From NCBI GenBank assembly GCA_018402075.1, contig JAGYJP010000002.1:600101-664100 (forward strand): a stretch of DNA of 64,000 nucleotides, given 5' to 3'. How positions within the stretch are numbered: the stretch's first letter is position 1; each line of letters starts with the position of its first letter. Origin of the DNA: Candidatus Nanopelagicales bacterium (GTDB lineage Bacteria > Actinomycetota > Actinomycetes > S36-B12). Both the position numbers and the translations under genes were made by a program. Under the pieces are notes generated by a model. That model was not told the origin of the DNA. It made no database searches and was given only the letters and a program-made list of their open reading frames with translations. Shown piece after piece: positions 1 to 10,662 of the stretch.

Positions 1-367
1 ATAGGAGCGGACGAGCTTGGTTCATTCCCACTCTCTTTAGGGCCTGAGAGATATTTATTTGGAGCCAAGCAACTACGAAATTGCCAAGATCCCGTTGAGT
101 ATTCGCATCTAGTACGGATCCACCACCTAGTGAGACTACTGCCGGACTCTTTGCAGCATTGTGAAGTGCCTGCTGAACACAATCGCGCTCAACAGCACGG
201 AAGAATTCCTCTCCCCTATTGACAAAAATACTTGCAATCGAGTCGCCAACCGATTCTTCTACAAGTTGATCGGTATCTATAAAGGGGAGGCCAGCAGACT
301 TTGACAGTATTCTTCCAATGGTTGATTTACCAGATCCCGGAGCGCCAATAAGCACCAATGAATTCAT
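1..367 (-). CDS. aroK: Shikimate kinase (3' part outside window)
   Basis: ATP-dependent 3-phosphorylation of shikimate, a late step to chorismate. The visible 122 residues start MNSLVLIGAPGSGKST, with a P-loop (GAPGSGKS, residues 8-15), the DTD shikimate/Mg site (about residues 35-37) and the GGGS segment (about 73-76). The C-terminal lid region lies beyond base 1. The start at 367 places the P-loop at the usual distance from the N-terminus. It lies 37 nt downstream of aroC on the same strand, and the spacer carries two copies of TTGATTTCATGGT (about 375-404, read on the plus strand). Family is certain; completeness cannot be judged. Confidence 0.93.
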   Translation of the reverse strand, partial: MNSLVLIGAPGSGKSTIGRILSKSAGLPFIDTDQLVEESVGDSIASIFVNRGEEFFRAVERDCVQQALHNAAKSPAVVSLGGGSVLDANTQRDLGNFVVAWLQINISQALKRVGMNQARPLL

Positions 368-404
368 GATGTAATTGATTTCATGGTGTGGTTGATTTCA
401 TGGT

Positions 405-1604
405 TTAACTGCGGGGTGACACATGCATAGTGAGGGATGTGAGATATCCACTGATGTTTCGCTGGCATTCTTCTAGCGAGTCTCCCCCGAACTTTTCCAA
501 AACAGCTTCAGCTAACACCAGTGCAACCATGGCTTCTGCGACTATTCCTGCGGCAGGCACCGCACACACATCGGATCGCTGATTTATGGCAACGGCCTCC
601 TCCCCTGTTGAGGTATCGACCGTGCGTAGGGCTTTGGGAATAGTCGAAATGGGTTTCATGGCGGCGCGAACTCGCAGCAATTCCCCCGTACTCATTCCTC
701 CCTCGGTACCGCCTGACTTGCCCGAACTGCGAGAAACACCACCGTGACCGTCAGGAAAGATTTCGTCTTGGGCTTGTGAGCCTCGAATTTCCGCCAATGT
801 GAAGCCATCGCCCACTTCCACACCCTTAATCGCTTGAATACCCATGAGCGCGCCGGCCAGTTTGGAGTCAAGGCGGCGATCCCAATGGGTGTGGCTTCCC
901 AACCCTGGAGGTAATCCGGTCACGACTACTTCCACCACTCCGCCAAGAGTGTCACCATCGCGATGCGCAGCGGTGATTTCAGCTTCCATGGCCTCCGCTG
1001 ATTCAGGGTCAATGCATCGGACCGGATTGCTGTCAATAGCCTCTGTGTCGGCAGGAGTTGCACCCCCTGAACTCGAGGCACCTCCAATTCGCACCACGTG
1101 ACTCACCAACTCGATTCGAGCCACTTGAATGAGGAACTGACGAGCCACAGCTCCCAGCGCGACGCGAGCCGCTGTTTCACGAGCGCTGGCTCGCTCGAGA
1201 ACGGGGCGGGCATCGTCAAAACCGTATTTCTGCATACCCACCATGTCTGCATGTCCGGGCCGTGGTCGAGTCAATGGGGCGTTGCGTGCCAAATCAGCGA
1301 TTTCTTCTGGGTCAACTGGATCAGGACTCATGATCTTTTCCCATTTTGGCCACTCAGAGTTGGCTACTTCAATGGAGATTGGTCCACCCATGGTGCGGCC
1401 GTGGCGCACACCGCCTTTAATCGTGACCACGTCCTGCTCAAATTTCATGCGGGCTCCACGACCAACGCCCAAACGTCGGCGTGCTAGATCGCGATCGATA
1501 TCACTGGTGGTCACGGAAATACCCGCTGGTAAACCTTCAATAATCGCAGTGAGAGCTGGACCATGTGACTCACCAGCCGTGAGCCACCGCAAGCGATCAA
1601 CCAT
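405..1604 (-). CDS. aroC: Chorismate synthase
   Basis: Converts 5-enolpyruvylshikimate-3-phosphate to chorismate using reduced FMN. The 399 residues are the normal bacterial length. Family signatures are visible: GESHGPAL (residues 11-18), a [11 protein letters not shown] segment (about 49-59), [12 protein letters not shown] in the C-terminal half and [11 protein letters not shown] close to the end. The start is preceded by a purine-rich AGGATAGGGG Shine-Dalgarno. It is followed by aroK, with the prepilin peptidase and aroE upstream on the same strand, so several shikimate steps are probably co-transcribed. Confidence 0.97.
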   Translation of the reverse strand: MVDRLRWLTAGESHGPALTAIIEGLPAGISVTTSDIDRDLARRRLGVGRGARMKFEQDVVTIKGGVRHGRTMGGPISIEVANSEWPKWEKIMSPDPVDPEEIADLARNAPLTRPRPGHADMVGMQKYGFDDARPVLERASARETAARVALGAVARQFLIQVARIELVSHVVRIGGASSSGGATPADTEAIDSNPVRCIDPESAEAMEAEITAAHRDGDTLGGVVEVVVTGLPPGLGSHTHWDRRLDSKLAGALMGIQAIKGVEVGDGFTLAEIRGSQAQDEIFPDGHGGVSRSSGKSGGTEGGMSTGELLRVRAAMKPISTIPKALRTVDTSTGEEAVAINQRSDVCAVPAAGIVAEAMVALVLAEAVLEKFGGDSLEECQRNISGYLTSLTMHVSPRS

Positions 1605-1689
1605 GCCCCTATCCTGTCAGACTCATCTGAAGATCCCAGACGGCCACTCTCTGGTGACAGTAATCGAGTGTTCAAACCTCACATACTTG

Positions 1690-2157
1690 TTAAATGACTG
1701 ATATGGCTGACATATAAATCACTCCTAGTGTCATGAAGGGTCCAAATGGAATATTTCGCTGAGGGCGCCTGCAAATCGAGCAAATAAACACAGCTAGGGC
1801 CGCCAGCAGAAATGCGGCAAAAACACCCCAATAGACACTTTCCCAACTGATCCAGCCGAGATAGAGGCCAATGACACTCGCATATTTGACATCGCCCATG
1901 CCCATGCCACCAAAAACATGAATCATGGCAAACACGACCACGCACAAAGCCGCAGCCATGACCGCCCTCTGAAAAGATCCCCAGGATTGGTTTAACACGG
2001 ATACCAGGGCAAAGCCTGTCAAGCCGCCGACCAATGCCACCATGACGTACCTATTCGGTAATCGGCGCTCGCGAAGATCCCACTTTGCCAGGACCACCCC
2101 CGTCGTCAAGAAACACACCCACGTCGCAATCACAATCAGTATTTCCGTGACGGCCAC
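1690..2157 (-). CDS. Prepilin peptidase, A24 family (short form)
   Basis: Integral-membrane aspartic peptidase of the type IV prepilin peptidase family (TadV/CpaA-like size, 155 aa). The two expected catalytic aspartates are visible: D27 in WDLRERRLPN and D89 in GMGMGDVK. About five hydrophobic segments surround them, with an FGPF motif near residue 141. There is no N-terminal cysteine-rich methyltransferase domain, so it is the peptidase half only. It starts with GTG. No pilin or pilus-assembly gene is in the window, so the substrate is unknown. It sits between aroE and aroC as in some other actinobacteria. Confidence 0.85.
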   Translation of the reverse strand: MAVTEILIVIATWVCFLTTGVVLAKWDLRERRLPNRYVMVALVGGLTGFALVSVLNQSWGSFQRAVMAAALCVVVFAMIHVFGGMGMGDVKYASVIGLYLGWISWESVYWGVFAAFLLAALAVFICSICRRPQRNIPFGPFMTLGVIYMSAISVI

Positions 2158-2222
2158 TAACTGATTGTTGTGGCATTGTTCAAGAAAAGCTCTCCTGAAA
2201 TCTGGTGCTGTGGATAACTGGC

Positions 2223-3038
2223 CTACATGGAAGTCTCAAGAGCCTTTCGCATCAATTCCACCGGAGCATTCACCCCATAAAACAACTCCACCTGACGGGT
2301 TGCCTGCCACAACAACATCTCCTTGCCACCGACAACCTTGTTATTTGGCCATAGGGTCGCCAGTGCACTTGGCCAGGGACTATAGGAAACATCCAGAAGG
2401 GTTGCGTGAACGTCACTTCCTAAAGTTGTCCCGGCTGTGTGCATAGCGCCCTGAGGCAAAGTGCTTATGACGAGATCGAAGTCGCTCACCCCGGCCAAAT
2501 CAATAACACCTGAAGTAGCCTGCCCACCGATATCCACAATGAGATCAGTCAGCAATGCTCGTTTACTCGCGTTTCTAGCTTGTACGTGAGTCGAGGTGGC
2601 ACCTAAATTGCGGGCCACTATAGCAGCACTACGAGCCGTGGCACCGGAACCAATAATGAGTACTCGGTCTACCGATTGCAATCCAGATTCCCTCAGGCTT
2701 TTTTCCATACCGAAGACATCAGTGTTGGCCAACGCTAGTTCCCCTGACTCAACGCGGTAGACACTATTGGCTGATTGAGTCAGATTCACAAGCTCATCTC
2801 GACGATGAATCACATCCAAAATCTTTGCCTTGAGTGGCATGGTGAGCGACAAGCCCACCCACGAATCGTCCATATCAGTCACAAATTCCGGCAATTGTTC
2901 TTCAGTAATATCCAGAGCCACATATGAGCCATTGAGATCATATTCTTCGATAACGGCCCGATGAAGGTTTGGTGATAGTGAATGTGAAATTGGATGCCCA
3001 AGTACCGCAGCATTGAATGGTGTCTTATGAGGAGGCAT
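2223..3038 (-). CDS. aroE: Shikimate dehydrogenase
   Basis: NADPH-dependent reduction of 3-dehydroshikimate to shikimate. The N-terminal substrate domain has GHPISHSLSP and the MPLK lysine motif; the Rossmann part has GSGATARSA, and NTDVFG supplies the conserved Asp. The frame stays open to 3116, but the ATG at 3038 is preferred: it has GAGGAAA about nine bases upstream, lies 4 nt after the mltG stop and puts the first motif at the usual position, giving 271 aa, normal for AroE. It follows mltG directly. Confidence 0.95.
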   Translation of the reverse strand: MPPHKTPFNAAVLGHPISHSLSPNLHRAVIEEYDLNGSYVALDITEEQLPEFVTDMDDSWVGLSLTMPLKAKILDVIHRRDELVNLTQSANSVYRVESGELALANTDVFGMEKSLRESGLQSVDRVLIIGSGATARSAAIVARNLGATSTHVQARNASKRALLTDLIVDIGGQATSGVIDLAGVSDFDLVISTLPQGAMHTAGTTLGSDVHATLLDVSYSPWPSALATLWPNNKVVGGKEMLLWQATRQVELFYGVNAPVELMRKALETSM

Positions 3039-3042
3039 GCAC

Positions 3043-4137
3043 TTAGTTTCCTCTTGACTCAATGAATTCACGATAAATATTCTTGAGTGCCAAAAACCTC
3101 TCATAGGTCTTTGCAAATTTAGTTTCGCGCGTGTCTGGGTTCACCGCGACGAAGTACAGCCACTTGCCTTGAGCCGGAGCCAGCGCTGCCTCAAGAGCCG
3201 CTTCACCTGGCGAATTTATGGGCGTGGGCGGCAGACCCTTTACTTGATATGTGTTGTAGGGAGATTCAGCCTTCAATTGTTCCGCATTTAATTGCAACTC
3301 TTGTATTCCCAGTGCATACGAGACGGTGGAGTCAAATTGCAGAGGCATATCGGCCTCAAGCCTGTTGTATACGACGGCTGCGCCTTTGGCAAAATCCTCA
3401 GGAACTAGTTCTGCCTCCAGCAAAGACGCAATGATGACAACTTCATAAGGAGATTTACCAACTGCAGCAGCCCTTTGCTCCAACCTAATGTTTGCTGCAC
3501 TCTGGTTGAACCTTTTCACAAGGGTGTCGATCAAACTCTGTGCAGTTTCGTCTCCCACTAATTCATAGGTAGCAGGAAACATAAATCCTTCTGGCCTGGC
3601 ATCTGCCCAGTCGGGCAATGGCAGTTGATCAGCATTCTCTAAAACTTGATCGAAATCGCTTAGTGGAAGACCCGTGGCTATCGAAGCAGCGTCAAGCGTC
3701 TGATTAAGGCGCAGCCCCTCGCGCAACACAAGCCTTGAATCAGCCCGAGAGGCGGGGTCAAGCATGAGCACTAATGCTGAAGTGCCACTCATTTGTTCAC
3801 GAAGCGTGTATTGCCCAGGTCCAATAGTGGAGCTCTTATCATTGAGAGCGGCCGCATCAACAAAGGCTTGTGTTGACTTGATAACACCTGCCTCAAGGAG
3901 TGTTGCGCCAATTTTGGTAAGACTGTCGCCCCGCCCCACAACGATAGTGACGGAACCGGATCCCTCTCCGTCATAGTCATTCGATTCAGATCCACCTGAC
4001 AGGGCAAAAATGATTCCTGCCAGCAACGCTGCAACCCCTACAAGCAAAGCAAAGACAACTACTCTTCTGCCCGGAGTTCTAGAGTGTCGTGACGGGGGTA
4101 AGGGATCCTCGGAAAAGAGTTCATTGAGCGTTGTCAT
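3043..4137 (-). CDS. mltG: Endolytic transglycosylase MltG (YceG-like)
   Basis: Inner-membrane lytic transglycosylase thought to release nascent glycan strands during peptidoglycan synthesis. It has a short cytoplasmic N-terminus, one transmembrane segment (about residues 26-46), a LysM-like stretch, then the YceG domain with the conserved glutamate in ASLLEAELVPE (about residue 242) and GLPPTPINSPG near the C-terminus. The start at ATG 4137 (364 aa) is chosen because AGAGGG lies about nine bases upstream; an in-frame GTG at 4155 would add six residues. The ruvX-mltG-aroE order is conserved in actinobacteria. Confidence 0.94.
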   Translation of the reverse strand: MTTLNELFSEDPLPPSRHSRTPGRRVVVFALLVGVAALLAGIIFALSGGSESNDYDGEGSGSVTIVVGRGDSLTKIGATLLEAGVIKSTQAFVDAAALNDKSSTIGPGQYTLREQMSGTSALVLMLDPASRADSRLVLREGLRLNQTLDAASIATGLPLSDFDQVLENADQLPLPDWADARPEGFMFPATYELVGDETAQSLIDTLVKRFNQSAANIRLEQRAAAVGKSPYEVVIIASLLEAELVPEDFAKGAAVVYNRLEADMPLQFDSTVSYALGIQELQLNAEQLKAESPYNTYQVKGLPPTPINSPGEAALEAALAPAQGKWLYFVAVNPDTRETKFAKTYERFLALKNIYREFIESRGN

Positions 4138-4164
4138 CAGCAAAGACCCTCTCACACTTCTCTG

Positions 4165-4590
4165 TTAATCAGCCCTGTCACTTCGCGAAGTCATGTCAAG
4201 GTAGCCCTGCAACAAAACGGTGGCCGCTGCACTATCAATTCGCGACCGAGTCTTCTTCACATTCTGCCCCGCCGCACGGAATGAATTTTGTGCTAGGACA
4301 GTGGTGAATCTTTCATCCACGAGGATAACGGGAAAACTGCCTTGAGCCTCCAATTGACATGCCCATGCTCTCACTAACTCCGCTGAGGCGGTTTCCTTAC
4401 CCTTGAGAGTTTGTGGCAGCCCAACGATTAATTCTTTAGCTGAATATTGTGCAGCAAGATCCAAAGCCATAGAAACTGAGTTATCGCCAGCGGGAATGGC
4501 AGCTTGTGGGCTCGCTAAAATGCCATCAGGATCACAGGTTGCTACCCCTATGCGAACCGTCCCAACATCAAAGGCGATACGAACTCCCAT
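4165..4590 (-). CDS. ruvX: Putative pre-16S rRNA nuclease YqgF/RuvX
   Basis: RNase H-fold nuclease of the YqgF family, implicated in 16S rRNA 5'-end maturation and sometimes called a Holliday-junction resolvase homologue. The 141 residues are normal. The predicted catalytic residues are in DVGTVRIGVA (D8), the GLPQTLKG strand and DERFTT near residue 112. It starts 2 nt after the alaS stop, so translation is probably coupled. Confidence 0.94.
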   Translation of the reverse strand: MGVRIAFDVGTVRIGVATCDPDGILASPQAAIPAGDNSVSMALDLAAQYSAKELIVGLPQTLKGKETASAELVRAWACQLEAQGSFPVILVDERFTTVLAQNSFRAAGQNVKKTRSRIDSAAATVLLQGYLDMTSRSDRAD

Positions 4591-4592
4591 TG

Positions 4593-7253
4593 CTATGCGC
4601 TTTCGAGATCCACAGAAACTTTTGTTATGGCAGACGCTATACCTGAGATTTTGCTCCCTGATCCTTGGGCAAAGTCATCTTTCCCTCCACCCTTCCCGTC
4701 CAGTTCCGAGAGCGCAGAGGCCAATACTCTCTTGGCCGTGACACCCATTTCAATCGCGCGCGAGTTGGCGGCCGTAACCACTGATACTTTGCCGGCTTCA
4801 CTCACCATGCCAAGACAAGCGGCCGCTTCTGAAGTAGAAGAGATCACTCGGTGAGCAAGTTCCCGCAATCCTTGGATATCAACGCCTTGTGGCGCGGTGA
4901 ATGCCCACAGTGAAACATCGCGAATAATTCTTGGGGACCCGACAATCGATGCATAATCAGCATTGAGTGAGGCACGCTTTTGGGCAATGATTGTCTTTTC
5001 AGCTTCCTTTAAACTTGAGAGGGTTTTCTCCAAACGATCCACCAATTGGTCCCCAGGAACCTTCAAAATATCCATGAGTTGATTTACCAAGATGTGTTCA
5101 TTGGCCATGTACCGGTAAGCATCGGCCCCCACCAGCGCCTCCACGCGTCGAACCCCCGCGCCAATTGAACCCTCACTGACAAAAGTTACGAGTCCCAGTT
5201 GACCCGAACGTTTAGCGTGTGTGCCACCGCACAATTCATGAGCCCAGTCACCGACGGATACGACGCGTACCTCAGATCCATATTTTTCACCAAATAGAGC
5301 CATGGCCCCCATTGAGTGAGCATCCGCCTGTGACATCACCTGAGCGTGCACCTCAAGGTCTTCAATCAACATGGCGTTGACATACTGTTCAACATCCCGG
5401 AGAACGGGTGCCGAGACGGGTTCAGGACTGGGAAAATCGAATCGGAATCTGCCTGGCGAATTTTCTGAGCCCATTTGAGTGGCGGTTTCGCCCAACCGTT
5501 CACGAAATGCCCGGTGAACCATATGAGTCGCGGTATGTGCCCGAGAAATTGCCTTTCGACGCTCCACATCGACAATACCCATGACCGAGTCGCCAAGAAG
5601 GAATTCACCGTCGGTAACTTCGCCCCGATGAAGAAAGAGTCCAGGAACCGGAGATTGAACGTCTGTCACTCGAATATTCGCGCCCGTACCTGTGCGGATG
5701 TCACCATGATCACCGAGCTGACCACCAGACTCTGCATAGAAGGGCGTGCGGTTCAAGATAACCTCGACCTGCGTGCCCATAGATACAGCGGGAACAGCTT
5801 CGCCATTCACAACAAGTCCCGTAATAAGGGCTTCACTAGATGTTTCTGTATAGCCCAAGAAGGTATTTAATCCCCCTGTCGTCAGGATATCTTTGTACGC
5901 TGTTGTCGCAGAGAAATCACTTTTGCGAGCCACCGAATCTGCTTTGGCGCGATTGCGTTGCTCACCCATAAGTCGTGTAAATTCTTTACGATCCACTTCG
6001 AGTCCAGCTTCTGAAGCCATTTCCATTGTGAGATCGATAGGAAATCCGAATGTGTCATGCAATGCAAAAGCACGCTCACCTGAAAGAACCGAGGATCCAG
6101 ATTTTCGAGTATCTTGCGCAGCCTGTTCAAAGAGTTGCGAGCCGGTGGACAACGTCTGACGAAAGGACATTTCTTCCGAGGTAACCACACTAATTATTCT
6201 CTTTTTCGAATCATTCAACTCTGGGTATTGCGGTGCCATGACGACTATTGCCGATTCTGCGAGGGCTGCCATCGAGGGCTCCTCCGATCCAAGAAGACGC
6301 ATATTGCGAATTACTCGGCGCATGAGCCTTCGGAGGACATACCCCCTTCCCTCATTCCCTGGTACTACACCATCAGAAATTAAGAAGATACAAGTGCGCG
6401 AATGGTCAGCTACGACTCGAAGCAGAATGTCTTGGTTCTCGTTGTCGCCATAAGTAACACCAGCAATGGCGCAAGCAGTGTCCAAGATACCCCGAGTCGT
6501 ATCTATTTCGTAGATGTTGTCCACACCTTGAAGAATCGCGGCCATCCGTTCAAGGCCCATGCCGGTATCAATGTTTTGTGCTGGTAACTCTCCCAGAATT
6601 GGATATCCCTCTTTGCCCGGTCCATCGCCTCGAGCGAATTGCATGAAAACCAAATTCCACACTTCAAGGTATCGATTTTCGTCTGCAATCGGTCCACCCT
6701 CGCTGCCATACTCGGGACCTCGGTCGTAGTAAATCTCGGAACATGGCCCACACGGTCCTGGGACTCCCATGGACCAATAGTTGTCCAACATCCCGCGCCT
6801 TTGAATTCGATCGCGTGGAACACCGACAACTTCATGCCAAATTTGCTCGGCTTGGTCGTCGTCCTCGTAGACGGTTACCCATAACCGTTCCGGATCAAAT
6901 CCGTAGCCACCTTTATCCACATCTGATGTCAGCAATTCCCAAGCAAGTGGGATGGCTTTTTCTTTAAAGTAGTCGCCGAATGAAAAATTCCCAGCCATCT
7001 GGAAAAAAGATGCATGCCTCGTTGTTTTACCCACTTCTTCAATATCAAGAGTTCGCACGACTTTTTGCACGCTAGTGGCCCGAGGGTACGGCGGCGGAGC
7101 TTCACCAAGAAAATATGGTTTAAATGGAACCATTCCTGCGTTGACGAATAGGAGTGTCGGATCGTCAAGGAGAAGAGACGCGGACGGCACGATTTCATGT
7201 CCACGATCGGCAAAGAAGGCCAGGAACCGGGTGCGGATCTCTGCGGAATCCAT
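4593..7253 (-). CDS. alaS: Alanyl-tRNA synthetase
   Basis: Charges tRNA-Ala. Full-length (886 aa): class II catalytic core at the N-terminus (FFADRGHEIVPSASLL onwards), central tRNA-recognition region, editing domain with the zinc-binding HTATH and CGGTH motifs, and a C-Ala domain. The ATG at 7253 has GGGAG seven bases upstream. It leads a tight run with ruvX, mltG and aroE. Confidence 0.98.
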   Translation of the reverse strand: MDSAEIRTRFLAFFADRGHEIVPSASLLLDDPTLLFVNAGMVPFKPYFLGEAPPPYPRATSVQKVVRTLDIEEVGKTTRHASFFQMAGNFSFGDYFKEKAIPLAWELLTSDVDKGGYGFDPERLWVTVYEDDDQAEQIWHEVVGVPRDRIQRRGMLDNYWSMGVPGPCGPCSEIYYDRGPEYGSEGGPIADENRYLEVWNLVFMQFARGDGPGKEGYPILGELPAQNIDTGMGLERMAAILQGVDNIYEIDTTRGILDTACAIAGVTYGDNENQDILLRVVADHSRTCIFLISDGVVPGNEGRGYVLRRLMRRVIRNMRLLGSEEPSMAALAESAIVVMAPQYPELNDSKKRIISVVTSEEMSFRQTLSTGSQLFEQAAQDTRKSGSSVLSGERAFALHDTFGFPIDLTMEMASEAGLEVDRKEFTRLMGEQRNRAKADSVARKSDFSATTAYKDILTTGGLNTFLGYTETSSEALITGLVVNGEAVPAVSMGTQVEVILNRTPFYAESGGQLGDHGDIRTGTGANIRVTDVQSPVPGLFLHRGEVTDGEFLLGDSVMGIVDVERRKAISRAHTATHMVHRAFRERLGETATQMGSENSPGRFRFDFPSPEPVSAPVLRDVEQYVNAMLIEDLEVHAQVMSQADAHSMGAMALFGEKYGSEVRVVSVGDWAHELCGGTHAKRSGQLGLVTFVSEGSIGAGVRRVEALVGADAYRYMANEHILVNQLMDILKVPGDQLVDRLEKTLSSLKEAEKTIIAQKRASLNADYASIVGSPRIIRDVSLWAFTAPQGVDIQGLRELAHRVISSTSEAAACLGMVSEAGKVSVVTAANSRAIEMGVTAKRVLASALSELDGKGGGKDDFAQGSGSKISGIASAITKVSVDLESA

Positions 7254-7298
7254 GAAATATCTCCCTTGACGATGTAAACCCCGTTGGGGGTAGCAAAA

Positions 7299-7547
7299 CT
7301 ACTTCTTTGGCTGCATATGCACGGCTGCCGCCGCTGCACCCGTTACCGATTGGGATTGCGGGGATGTATCAAGAATTCGATTTATTTGCTGACTTGCGCC
7401 GTGTGCAAATTCCTTGATCGAGGCCGTTGTATCAGTAACGGTGAGCAGAACGCCCTTCTCTTTGGCCGTAGTCATCAATTCCTGAGCCTTTCGATAGGCG
7501 ATAATTCCACCTGCAGCCCCCAATGAGACCCACACCATTCTGCGCAT
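7299..7547 (-). CDS. Small membrane-anchored protein upstream of alaS
   Basis: An 82-residue protein with one N-terminal hydrophobic segment (about residues 4-18), then a polar, helix-prone tail. I do not recognise a catalytic motif. Actinobacteria commonly encode a small protein of this kind (DUF6167-like) just upstream of alaS, which is the basis for calling it real. It lies 3 nt after the rarA stop. TAGACT five bases before its ATG could be a leaderless -10 element, although those bases are within the end of rarA. Function unknown. Confidence 0.7.
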   Translation of the reverse strand: MRRMVWVSLGAAGGIIAYRKAQELMTTAKEKGVLLTVTDTTASIKEFAHGASQQINRILDTSPQSQSVTGAAAAAVHMQPKK

Positions 7548-7550
7548 AGT

Positions 7551-8861
7551 TCAGTCTAACGAGCGCCCAGTTCGCATTTCTCTGAGGCGTTGGGCAATCG
7601 CTGACCATCTTTCTTCGGCTCCATGGGAACTCGGGGAGTAATAACTGGCCTCAGCAAGGATCTCGGGGAGGTAACTCTGTTGGGCAACTCCGCTGTCAAC
7701 ATCGTGGGGATAGAGATAGCCAACTCCATGTCCCAATTCGGCCGCACCGCGATAGTGCCCATCGCGAAGATGATTTGGGACAGCGCCCACCCGGCCACTT
7801 TGGACGTCTGCCAGTGCATTACCAATTGCTTTCACCACGCTATTGGATTTGGGTGCTAATGAGGCCAAGATAGTGACGTGCGCCAGAATAATTTGCGCCT
7901 CCGGCATACCTACCATTGCCACAGATTGTGCCGCCGCGACACATGCAGGCAGCACTGAAGAATCTGCCAATCCAATATCCTCGCTGGCCAAAATCATGAG
8001 GCGACGAGCAACAAAGCGAGGATCTTCTCCCCCGTGCAGCATTCTGGCAAGGTAGTGCAAGGCAGCGTCAGGATCACTACCACGCACTGATTTAATGAAG
8101 GCGCTAATGACGTCATAATGTGAATCGCCATTTTTGTCATAGTTGATGGCGACATATGCAACAGCAGTATGAACATCTTCCACGCTGATCTTAGAACTGT
8201 CACGGGACTTAGCTGAATTGGAAGATGCCTCTAGAGCAGTTAATGCTCTGCGGGCATCGCCGCTGCTTGCCTGAACAACTGCCTTGAGTGCAGCAGGCTC
8301 GACATCCAGTTCCCCATTTAGGCCTCTTTCGGACTCAATTGCTCTAAGAACAAGTTGCTCAATCGCAGAGTCTTCGAGTAGATCAAGCTTTACAACAACA
8401 CTGCGTGACAGCAAAGGTGAAATAACGGAGAAACTTGGATTCTCTGTGGTTGCTGCTATGAGCGTGACCCACCCATTCTCCACTGCCGGCAAAAGTGCAT
8501 CCTGTTGGGATTTGCTGAACCGATGTACCTCGTCGATAAACAAAACCGTCCCTCGAGAATACAAACTCTGTTGCTCCCGAGCGGAATCGATTACGGCACG
8601 CACATCCTTGACACCTGCAGTGACGGCAGACAACTCTTGGAATGAGCTCTCAGAATGAATCGAAATGAGATTAGCGATAGTTGTCTTACCCGACCCCGGT
8701 GGCCCCCAAAGGATAACCGAAACAGTGGTATTCCCAGTAAGCAATTGCGAGATGGGCCCACCGGGCAGAAGGGCCTGCGATTGACCCACTAATTCATGGA
8801 AACTCCGAGGACGCATGCGCACAGCTAGCGGAGCTGCAAACCCTGAATCAAACAGGCTCAT
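7551..8861 (-). CDS. rarA: Replication-associated recombination protein A (AAA+ ATPase)
   Basis: MgsA/RarA/WRNIP1-type AAA+ ATPase acting at stalled replication forks. Visible: Walker A GPPGSGKTT, Walker B LFIDEVHRF, sensor region TTENPSF, and the C-terminal tetramerisation domain (GEDPRFVARRL onward). The frame is open to 8882, but ATG 8861 has GGAG seven bases upstream and starts MSLFDSGF, giving 436 aa, the usual length. It lies between aspS and the alaS-associated small gene. Confidence 0.95.
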   Translation of the reverse strand: MSLFDSGFAAPLAVRMRPRSFHELVGQSQALLPGGPISQLLTGNTTVSVILWGPPGSGKTTIANLISIHSESSFQELSAVTAGVKDVRAVIDSAREQQSLYSRGTVLFIDEVHRFSKSQQDALLPAVENGWVTLIAATTENPSFSVISPLLSRSVVVKLDLLEDSAIEQLVLRAIESERGLNGELDVEPAALKAVVQASSGDARRALTALEASSNSAKSRDSSKISVEDVHTAVAYVAINYDKNGDSHYDVISAFIKSVRGSDPDAALHYLARMLHGGEDPRFVARRLMILASEDIGLADSSVLPACVAAAQSVAMVGMPEAQIILAHVTILASLAPKSNSVVKAIGNALADVQSGRVGAVPNHLRDGHYRGAAELGHGVGYLYPHDVDSGVAQQSYLPEILAEASYYSPSSHGAEERWSAIAQRLREMRTGRSLD

Positions 8862-8913
8862 GCAAGTTCTCCGCAAGACCACTCACTGAGAGGCACGGTC
8901 ATGTGTTCGGTGC

Positions 8914-10662
8914 CTATTTTTTTTCAACCAAATGTGGTTGCGCATCGATCCCGGCTTCTTTGCGCTGGGCTACGGTAATTGAGGTCGGTGCACCTGTAAG
9001 TGGATCGTGGCCACCACCTGTTTTTGGAAATGCAATGACATCGCGTAAGGAATTCGCTCCCGCTAAGAGCATGCAGATACGATCCCACCCAAATGCAATC
9101 CCGCCATGTGGTGGGGGTCCGAAAGTGAAGGCATCGAGTAGAAAACCAAATTTCTCCTGAGCTTCTTGTTCGCCAATTCCTAAAACGCGAAAGACTTCCG
9201 ATTGAATATCAGCCTGATGGATTCGAATAGAGCCGCCACCAATCTCATTTCCATTACACACGAGGTCATACGCCCATGCCAATGCCTCACCAGGGTTCTG
9301 CGAGAAGGAGGACAACCACTGAGCATTGGGCGATGTAAATGGGTGATGGACCGCAGTCCATACCCATTCCCCTATGTCATTTTGGACTTCTTCAAACATT
9401 GGGGCATCGACGATCCAGACAAATTTCCACTCGGATTGATCTATCAATCCGAGCCGCTCAGCAATTTCGTTACGAACAGCACCCAGCAGCGCACGCGCTT
9501 CTGATGGTCGCCCAGCCGCAAAGAAAATGCAGTCGCCCACGGCAGCACCGACTTGTGCGGCAAGTCCTTCACGCTCAGCGTCTGTCAAATTCTTTGCCAC
9601 CGGCCCTCCCAGACCTTCAGACGTCACCGTGACATATGCCAAACCTTTTGCGCCACGCTGTTTGGCCCACTCTTGCCATGCGTCGAATGCTCGGCGAGGC
9701 TGGTCAGCACCTCCGGGCATCACGACGGCACCGACATAGTCTGCTTGGAATACTCGGAACTCTGTGCCTGCAAAATAATCGGTCACATCTGTCAACTCGA
9801 GATCAAATCGCAGATCGGGTTTATCACTGCCGAATCGGTGCATTGCCTCGTGGTACGTCATGTGCTGGATTTCGCCAATCGAATAACCCAACACGCCTGA
9901 CCAAATCTCTCGAATCACTTCTTCCCCGATAGACATGACATCGGCCTGGTCAACAAAACTCATCTCGATATCAAGTTGAGTGAACTCGGGCTGCCGGTCG
10001 GATCTGAAATCTTCGTCTCGGTAGCACCGAGCAATCTGAAAATACCGCTCCATGCCTCCCACCATCAATAACTGCTTGAATAGTTGAGGAGATTGGGGAA
10101 GGGCGTACCAGTGACCGGGCTTCAATCGCACCGGGACCAGGAAATCTCGCGCACCTTCAGGTGTTGAGCGAGTGAGGGTTGGTGTTTCAATCTCAACAAA
10201 GTCGTGCTCGATTAAAACATTTCGGGCTATGTGACTGACTTTCGAGCGCATGCGTAAGGCGTCGCCAGCGCTTTTTCGGCGCAAATCCAGATAACGATAC
10301 TTCAGACGCACTTCATCGTTGACCGTAGATCTGTCATCTATCTGGAATGGCAACGGCGCAGAAGTAGAGAGGACGGTCAGGTCCTCGGTAATTACTTCAA
10401 TGTCGCCTGAAGCGATATCAGGATTCGTGTTTCCGTCCGGTCGTTTCTCAACAACGCCTGAGACCGCAATGCAATATTCATCCCGAAGATCATGTGCTAC
10501 GGATGTTTCTCGGACCACAACCTGGCAAATTCCAGAAGAATCACGCAAATCGAGAAACGCAACTCCACCATGGTCCCGACGGCTTGCTACCCAACCAGCA
10601 AGCACCACCTGCTTACCAATATCCGCGGACGAGAGGTTTCCCGCAAGTGCCGTGCGTATCAA
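8914..10662 (-). CDS. aspS: Aspartyl-tRNA synthetase
   Basis: Bacterial-type class II AspRS, 582 aa. Order: N-terminal OB anticodon-binding fold, catalytic core with [14 protein letters not shown] and [19 protein letters not shown], the inserted GAD domain, then motif 3 in [16 protein letters not shown]. Its start overlaps the hisS stop by 4 nt. Whether it also charges tRNA-Asn depends on a GatCAB amidotransferase not seen here. Confidence 0.97.
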   Translation of the reverse strand: MIRTALAGNLSSADIGKQVVLAGWVASRRDHGGVAFLDLRDSSGICQVVVRETSVAHDLRDEYCIAVSGVVEKRPDGNTNPDIASGDIEVITEDLTVLSTSAPLPFQIDDRSTVNDEVRLKYRYLDLRRKSAGDALRMRSKVSHIARNVLIEHDFVEIETPTLTRSTPEGARDFLVPVRLKPGHWYALPQSPQLFKQLLMVGGMERYFQIARCYRDEDFRSDRQPEFTQLDIEMSFVDQADVMSIGEEVIREIWSGVLGYSIGEIQHMTYHEAMHRFGSDKPDLRFDLELTDVTDYFAGTEFRVFQADYVGAVVMPGGADQPRRAFDAWQEWAKQRGAKGLAYVTVTSEGLGGPVAKNLTDAEREGLAAQVGAAVGDCIFFAAGRPSEARALLGAVRNEIAERLGLIDQSEWKFVWIVDAPMFEEVQNDIGEWVWTAVHHPFTSPNAQWLSSFSQNPGEALAWAYDLVCNGNEIGGGSIRIHQADIQSEVFRVLGIGEQEAQEKFGFLLDAFTFGPPPHGGIAFGWDRICMLLAGANSLRDVIAFPKTGGGHDPLTGAPTSITVAQRKEAGIDAQPHLVEKK

